This document shows positions 31,115-36,878 of a DNA stretch of 36,878 nt, piece by piece. How positions within the stretch are numbered: the first letter of the stretch is position 1; every line of letters begins with the position of its first letter. Where the stretch lies: the NCBI GenBank assembly GCA_900404475.1, contig OUQQ01000141.1:1-36878 (forward strand), in the 5' to 3' direction. This DNA comes from Spongospora subterranea (lineage: Eukaryota > Endomyxa > Phytomyxea > Plasmodiophorida > Plasmodiophoridae). The notes under the pieces are model-generated. The model saw only the letters and a list, made by a program, of their open reading frames with translations. It made no database searches and had not been told where the DNA came from. Both the position numbers and the translations under genes were made by a program.

Positions 31115-31613
31115 TGGACTCCCACATCAAGAAACTTGAAGCAGTTCGGGAACCGGACAATCACATTACGACAGCATTGTTTTTTATGTCGACATTTTTT
31201 CCAATCTCTTAACTATTGCTACCTATATATTGACAAGCGTCGTCGTTTCTTTTTCAAAACAAAAAAATCTGTTTGAGGGGAATGTAGTGCCGCAGCGTTA
31301 GCTCGTATCAGAGTCCAGATCCCTGAACACTCTTCTGATTTTTGTTCTCTTTTGAACACAACCACATTTTCTTCGTATATCTCTCCACACAACTAACTAC
31401 TCCTGTACTGAGGCGTTCCCGCTGACAAAGTACTTTTGCCCAAAAAACATCTCTGGTAGGCCGCCTTAGGTTGGTGACAAAACCTCGACCTGAGTTGGCG
31501 AGTGATTCACGGACAATCGCAGAAGAAACCAAATTTGTTCGCGACTGCTATTCATGATGGAACGGTAACGACATCTACAAACTTTAACAATTTTAGTTCC
31601 TTTACTGACGATA
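31115..31613. other. Intergenic stretch
   Basis: Contains no supportable gene. The promoter and perhaps the first exon of the membrane-protein gene to the right should lie near its end. Confidence 0.4.
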
Positions 31614-32818
31614 TTGCACGGTTTTCATACTGACTCTCCTGATCACTCTTCAGCTACACCAGAAATCCTTCTGGATCTGCAATCGCCCGCCAGGGGTACT
31701 ATTTTCTCTAAGGTTAATCAACTTTCCCGAACACTTTTAAATCTAGTCAGTCAGTTATCAAGCAAAACGAACAAGGTTTTGAATCTTCTGCCAATCAGAA
31801 GGGATTCACGTTTTTTTCCTCTGCGTTATTTAGCATATCCCGCCGTCATTGATTTAGCAATCGTATCGCCCAGATTGTCAATAATGAGTCGTTTCCTGAT
31901 ATATAGAGTATTACAGTTTTTGACCAGCCCCAATGTAATCCAAGCTCTAGGTTGGTTCATGGTTTGTGGCCTAATCTGCCTGTCCCCACTCAATCCTTTT
32001 CCAGAAACCTTGTGCATATTCGTCTGTGTAGTCATATATATTCCGGATATGATCAAGAACTACATAAGTAAACAGCCTAAAGAACTTTCTATCGATACGT
32101 TGTCATTACGGTGGGTTTCAGTTCTCATCTCTGCTGCCGATTTGATCGATTCTTAACGGTTGTGCGGCGACATGTTGCTAGCTGCTGCCTGTTTCTTGAC
32201 GGACCAAAAATCGTAACTGTTCTCTATGCTCTGAATACGATTACCCTTTTACTACAAGTTCACTATTTTTATCCTGGTGATTCGTCATCTCCTCAACTTG
32301 GCCTAATTGATAGTTCCCGGCCTCTGTCGCCAACCAGGTCAGGTTCCAACAACTGCTCTTGATCGACTCCAACCGAACACATTTCGGATAATATATGGCC
32401 CACTTTGATGACAGTACTGATCTGCTCTATAGTCCTCAATCTTCCGTTTTTTCTATATATCGCCGCTCTTGAAGGTTTACTCGGAAGTGTTTACTCGTTC
32501 GCCGAAGCGGCTGCTCTGGCTGGAGCCACGTCTTTCTGGCTTTCGAACGCGATCTATCATTTCTCCCGATTTCCTCAAATCGCCATGAATTCCAGGTTGC
32601 GCAAATGCCACCGTGTTGCTATGATGTGTAGGCCTCTAATGTATGTTGCCCTTTCAATTTATGGATTGAGCGCGCTATCCAATGTATTATCGTTCACGAG
32701 GCCCAATGCATCTCAAAATCAAGCACTGCTTGAATATTGCCAGCATACTGTGCCACGTTTTCTTGGCATTATCGGGTCGACCGTTCTGGACATCATCGTT
32801 TTTATTTCAAGCTTATGA
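31614..32818 (+). CDS. Unidentified polytopic membrane protein
   Basis: Three exons, about 31614-32110, 32182-32342 and 32415-32818, join in phase to at least 353 residues with introns of 71 and 72 bp. The beginning is unresolved: the frame opens at a TTG and no in-frame ATG occurs before about residue 91, so a further 5' exon is likely. There is a hydrophilic N-terminal region of about 75 residues, then at least five hydrophobic segments, including VIQALGWFMVCGLICLSPL, TLCIFVCVVIYIPDMI, IVTVLYALNTITLLLQVHYF, VLICSIVLNLPFFLYIAALE and FLGIIGSTVLDIIVFISSL. The second intron could be placed differently. The general look recalls peroxisomal or ER shaping proteins, but I cannot assign a family. 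Confidence 0.6.
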
Positions 32819-33240
32819 AACACACTTATTCTCTCTATCCGAATTACACATATACATGCATTTAGAATATTACCGATTCAATATTCACGAAACACATCGA
32901 CATGAGTTCATCTATGAACCTGCTGGGAGCTGCCGACCTTTCACACACGCCATCGTTCAGCCTTGAATCCGTTTTGCGCAGCAATTTTTCTGAGGTCGGC
33001 TTGAGTTTTCATACGACCTTGCACTTCAGGTGATGAGAATTACCTACTGGTTTCGACACATTCCAGCAAACAGAGAAACACGCCTTTACAATATGAGAAC
33101 TGACAGCAACCGGCCAAGACGCCAACCTGAAAATTGTACCCGACTGCCTTGGAAAGTTCAATCGGACACAACATATGAATAATTCATGTCTTTGAAGCGA
33201 TGTTTTGGTTTCTTCTAAATGTAATGGTTTGATTTATTTT
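32819..33240. other. Intergenic stretch
   Basis: Holds the 3' flanks of the membrane-protein gene and the convergent orphan. No gene seen. Confidence 0.5.
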
Positions 33241-33873
33241 TTAGCCCCTATCTCTAGTGTATCGACTGCAAATTCCTCGACCGTAGTTTTTCAACGGCTC
33301 GCTGTCTTCGTCTCTTGGATCGAAAGGTAGATTTCCTCCAATATTGGCACAGGTTGCCGCCTGGCGTGGTTGCTTTGGCATCGGTGGCGCTCCAGCAGAG
33401 ACGATTTTCTGCATTTGGCCCTGCTGCTGTTGAAATTCTGTTGCCACCTTCTCATGCATCGTCGACACTTTCGGCAGAATTGGCCTTGGCACGAACTCAT
33501 CTACTTTCATCTCAATTGCGGGTTCTTCTGTCGCAACGCTGCTGGTTCCGTCTGACGAATCAACGGTTCGGAGGAGTATGACCCCGTTGTAATACGATGA
33601 GATTGGGGCGGTCTGTATTGCATGTGCCAACGATGATGGGGAATTGACCGTCATTCCCGCACATGTAAACTCATGAATATGTGCCTCATCGGCATCGTTG
33701 ATCACGTCGAAGATGAAGGAGTATTCGCGGCCACGATTCAGCGCCATCTGACGGTTGACGAACGTGACTAAGCTGTCGAAGTCGCGTCGGTCTTGAAGGC
33801 GGCATTGTCGTGGGGTCTCGCCCGATTTTGTGATCACGCTGACCACAACATGTGTTAACGGGACCCAACCCAT
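33241..33873 (-). CDS. Orphan single-exon protein, 210 residues
   Basis: Starts at ATG 33873. The first 105 residues look like a folded alpha/beta domain (VVVSVITKSGE, DFDSLVTFVNRQMAL, YSFIFDVINDADEAHIHEF, YYNGVILLRTV), perhaps ubiquitin-like or PB1-like by strand pattern. The rest is low-complexity and acidic to mixed, with a Gln-rich helix (EFQQQQGQMQKIVSAG) and a Pro-rich segment. There is no signal peptide or membrane segment. I cannot assign a family; it may be a cytosolic adaptor. Confidence 0.65.
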   Translation of the reverse strand: MGWVPLTHVVVSVITKSGETPRQCRLQDRRDFDSLVTFVNRQMALNRGREYSFIFDVINDADEAHIHEFTCAGMTVNSPSSLAHAIQTAPISSYYNGVILLRTVDSSDGTSSVATEEPAIEMKVDEFVPRPILPKVSTMHEKVATEFQQQQGQMQKIVSAGAPPMPKQPRQAATCANIGGNLPFDPRDEDSEPLKNYGRGICSRYTRDRG

Positions 33874-34810
33874 TCAATCAAGCTGTCGCCAACGCAATCG
33901 TTATGGTTTGCTAAGATCTGTTCTCTGTACTCTGCTCGATCTGATAATCACTCTATCAGTCCCTTCTCGATGTCAAGTGACCTCGCTCGGCACATTCATT
34001 CTTGCGCCACATCCATCAATGCAGGCGGCTTTGTAAATGAACCATCGTTTTTCGTTATGGACAACCCGATTGACGTTGCTTTCAACGGCCGAAATTTCAG
34101 TCTATCTGACAATCACGAATTGTGGTTCTAATAATGACAATTATGGCATGGGGCGGCCGCAACGTACATAACCTGGTTTCGCCTTTGCTCCACAGGCCAC
34201 CGCATCAAAATCGTCCTGTTTCCATCGATAGCAACTTCCCTTGATAGGTCCGTTTTGAACTGATCAGGGATTTTCAACTTGAGGAGGATTTTGCAGGGGC
34301 AACAGAGTATTTGGCAGTAGGTTCTGATATCGACCTCAGCAGCCGTTTGGTTTCGAAAATATTGCTCTGAAGTATAGTGTATGTCAAAGCTGAGTGCCTG
34401 GTCACGTTGTCCATCTGGCGTACCGCATTAACTGCAAATTACGGGGCGAACTGGGAGCAACAAAATTAAGATTGCCAATCCATTTGACAGACAATAGTAC
34501 AACCATGTCAGAGAATGTTAAAAACATTTTTGTCACGAGTAACACCTGACACTTAATCCTTTTGCTATATAAGGATTACGGCAGTACTGCAGCCGGCACG
34601 TTGCCAACTCAGCATGACATTCTGAAATACTGTACTACATCCTATCGACTTTCTCCTCACGACAATGTTTTCGTCGTACATTCGAAAAATTAGCTAATAC
34701 ATTAATATAATGAATCGATAAGAAAACCGGCTCCTTTTTCACACTCCGCTGCGGAATTCTGGATCGGAAGGAGACAGCGTTGAAGACCGACATTTTACCA
34801 CAAATTGATG
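33874..34810. other. Intergenic stretch
   Basis: No gene seen in 937 bp. A GCGGCCGC site lies at about 34154. It contains the orphan gene's promoter and the bZIP gene's 3' flank. The plus frame at 34780-35055 is a shadow of the bZIP exons. Confidence 0.5.
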
Positions 34811-36209
34811 TTACGTATTCCAAAGAGTTGATAACATCTGAGTCGCGACCGGATTGGAATCAACCCAAAGACTACGCAAGTGTTAGCAACGAAATCAAAA
34901 TATTAATGATCGCAATACCAGAACTTAGCAACTTGTTCTGGAGTGAAAATCGCCCTCAACCTGTCGATGTGTTCATGCTGGGCAACAAGATGGCGATGAA
35001 TACCCTCCGAAAGTTTCCGGAGACGGGATCCGAGCTGGTGAGCTGTCCAATATAAGTCTTGAAAAGGTTTATGATATCTTTGTAACACTTGGTATTGTTC
35101 AGGTGACAGTTGCGCCTAGAAATGACAAAGTTGAACGACAAACAGAGAACAAAGTCAAAAGATCATAAGACCTGGAGCAACAATGCATCATTTGGGAACT
35201 GTAGTTGCGATCCTGGTGCTGTTATGCTTAAAGCCCATTCAATCACCTTATCTTGCGGCGACGGCTGAAGGTTTTTGGATGCCCTGTCAATATAAAATTC
35301 AGCAGAATTTTGTCGATTTCGTGAATTGCGAATAAATTCCTGTAAATTGGAAAGATTAATCACATTGCGGAAATTGAAAAACCGATATAAGTACCTCCAG
35401 CAAATTGCTCAGTTCATCAGCCGGCACAGGATTCTGTTTCAACAATTCGGCCATTCGAGATTTGATCGCGTTCTGATCAGACCTAGATACCTCATCAGCA
35501 CATCAGGCCGAACCTTATGATCATATACAATTTGCATACGCGAGTTTTGACAAAATCTGCTTCGGATCGCAAGAGGACTGCAATTCCGCAAGGCGCGCCG
35601 TCAACCTAGAAAGGTCGGCTTCTAAACTCAAAATGAATTCCTAAAAAAAACATCGATCAGAATAATATGCATTGATGAATTAACAATAATTTCCACCTTC
35701 TTTCTTCGACGACACAATCGAGCAGATTCGGCTTTCTTCGCGAGCTTTTGCGATTCGGACTCAGTTGAATTCAAAGAGACCAATGAAACTGGCGCAGTTT
35801 GAATGCGACGCAGACCAGATTGCTGAACACAGTATAAGAACAGGCTCCTTCAAAATTGAGTGTTGAGTACGTCTTTGGACATAGGGAAAGTATTCGGCCC
35901 AATCAAGGGCAGTATCAATATGGCAGGAGTTGGCTGCGGTAGCAAGGATGATTGATCGATCGGCGATAGGCCTAAGATCAACATGTGAGAAAAACAGGCC
36001 ATACAAGCAGTCAGGTGGAGGATCTAACCCGGCCTCTGCGATGAAGATGTGAAATTCTCCACCATGCTCATTCCGGGCAGGTCCTGGTGCATATAATGCT
36101 GCTGATGTTGGTGCAGCTCCTGGTCGAAATCGCGCTGGATACCGAACGTGTAGCGATCCATTTGCTGCGATTGATGCGCTAGCCTTGGAATGGGCGACGA
36201 TACAAACAT
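34811..36209 (-). CDS. bZIP transcription factor with conserved C-terminal helical region
   Basis: Eight exons, 36029-36209, 35871-35971, 35697-35822, 35540-35640, 35395-35482, 35172-35339, 34919-35115 and 34811-34871, give 340 residues with introns of 47-57 bp, all in phase. The basic region (ESQKLAKKAESARLCRRRKK, about residues 117-136) and the zipper EFILSLEADLSRLTARLAEL, with leucines at 142, 149 and 156, are restored only by splicing. The residue that is invariant Asn in bZIP proteins is Lys124; Arg132 is kept. N-terminal to it lies a Gln/His-rich, probably activating region. The C-terminus has QLSPEQYQVLQRYHKPFQ, then LRAIFTPEQVAKFCLWVDS and MLSTLW, a helical region I recall only loosely from bZIPs of oomycetes and related flagellates. 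ATGs at 36296 and 36161 are alternative starts. Confidence 0.88.
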
Positions 36210-36656
36210 GCTACTTAGATCTATCGGGCATGTTTGGACGCGCCGGATGCAGGATGATTGATCACGAGGCGCTGATAAAATGTAAACAAAGAGCATATCG
36301 AATTCAACCAGAAAAAATATCTACCAAAACCGTTTGAGTCATGAGAATGTGAATCATGGGTTCGCATTGGCGACATGCCGTCGACGTTGGTCAAAAAATT
36401 CCCACTGCGTTAGTGTTAAAATCCGGGAAGACGTAAACCTGAACATTACTCTTCAGCGAGAAGCAGATCCAGACGCGGATGTCCCAAATCATCGACTTCC
36501 AAGGACATGTCGGAGAGTTTACTCGAATAACGTTCTTCCCGGTCAGTCATAACCTCAGGGTAGCGTCCCGGGCTGCTTTACCAAAGAGAAGAAACCCTCA
36601 GCGGATAAGGTTTCAGGAATGAAGATTGTCGTCCTTATTTTCCTAAAAATCTCGCT
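36210..36656. other. Upstream region of the bZIP gene
   Basis: Probable promoter and leader of the bZIP gene. The short frames on both strands show no recognisable features. Confidence 0.4.
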
Positions 36657-36816
36657 CCCTCTACGGTTGTGAACTGCTCCGTAACCCCAATTTTTGCGCG
36701 ACTGAACTCTGCCCGTTGCCCCAGTGTGTACCCTCACTGTACCCTCTACGGTTTTGAACTACAGTACCCCCCTTCGTAACCCAAATTTTTGCGCGACTGA
36801 ACCGCCCGTTGTGTAC
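36657..36816. repeat. Degenerate direct repeat, two copies
   Basis: A unit starting CCCTCTACGGTTGTGAACT (36657-36729) recurs from 36742 to 36816. Both copies contain a TTTTTGCGCGACTGAAC block followed by GCCCGTTG and GTGTA. They differ by small insertions and several substitutions, so the duplication is older than the 48-bp and 17-bp repeats. Nothing further is seen to the window end. Confidence 0.75.
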
Positions 36817-36878
36817 ACAAGGTGCATGTCGCGAATTCGCATTCCTATTCTCGGCCAGCCGGGGTTGACACTGTGTGG

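Noticed and set aside
34780..35055. 91-codon plus frame
   Set aside because: Lies opposite exons 7 and 8 of the bZIP gene, whose model is phase-consistent over eight exons.

Overview
This is nuclear DNA of a compact, intron-rich eukaryote. I read the gene models by hand, using GT-AG boundaries, reading phase and remembered protein families. Most introns are 47-75 bp and the longest I call is 120 bp, so many genes appear only as short broken reading frames until spliced. The organism builds motile cilia or flagella (CFAP52, BBS8) and makes ubiquinone, N-glycans and dolichol-phosphate-mannose. A flagellated unicell or an early-diverging opisthokont would fit, but the sequence does not let me name the taxon. 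I saw no rRNA, tRNA, CRISPR array or complete transposon.

Layout. 1-2.8 kb: a one-domain O6-alkylguanine-DNA alkyltransferase (-) in gene-poor DNA. 2.8-4.9 kb: a secreted Tyr/Lys/Pro repeat protein (+). 5.6-6.4 kb: a derlin (+). 6.5-7.3 kb: COQ9 (-). 7.5-8.1 kb: a lysine-rich basic protein (+). 8.2-8.7 kb: a three-exon orphan (-), divergent from TTC8/BBS8 (+, 8.9-10.8 kb), which converges 60 bp from CFAP52 (-, 10.9-13.7 kb). 14.6-18.1 kb: NSUN2 and ORC5 (both -). 18.9-21.3 kb: a small heat-shock protein (+), a spermidine-synthase-like protein with a signal peptide (-) and RPL29 (+). 21.5-24.7 kb: alpha-glucosidase I (MOGS, -) in 15 exons.

24.7-29.9 kb is gene-poor: a MITE-like repeat, a 22-bp repeat carrying CACGTG, and unresolved coding-like stretches. 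29.9-30.3 kb: DPM2 (+). 31.6-32.8 kb: an unidentified polytopic membrane protein (+). 33.2-33.9 kb: a single-exon orphan (-). 34.8-36.2 kb: an eight-exon bZIP transcription factor (-). The window ends in a decayed direct repeat.

Functional links. TTC8 (BBSome cargo adaptor) and CFAP52 (axonemal microtubule inner protein) form a ciliary pair. MOGS, DPM2 and the derlin all act in ER glycosylation and quality control, but they lie far apart, so I infer shared cellular context rather than co-regulation. The best candidates for undescribed biology are the Tyr/Lys/Pro repeat protein, the bZIP whose invariant DNA-contacting Asn is Lys, the 132-residue orphan sharing an upstream region with BBS8, and the coding-like region near 27.8-28.4 kb.
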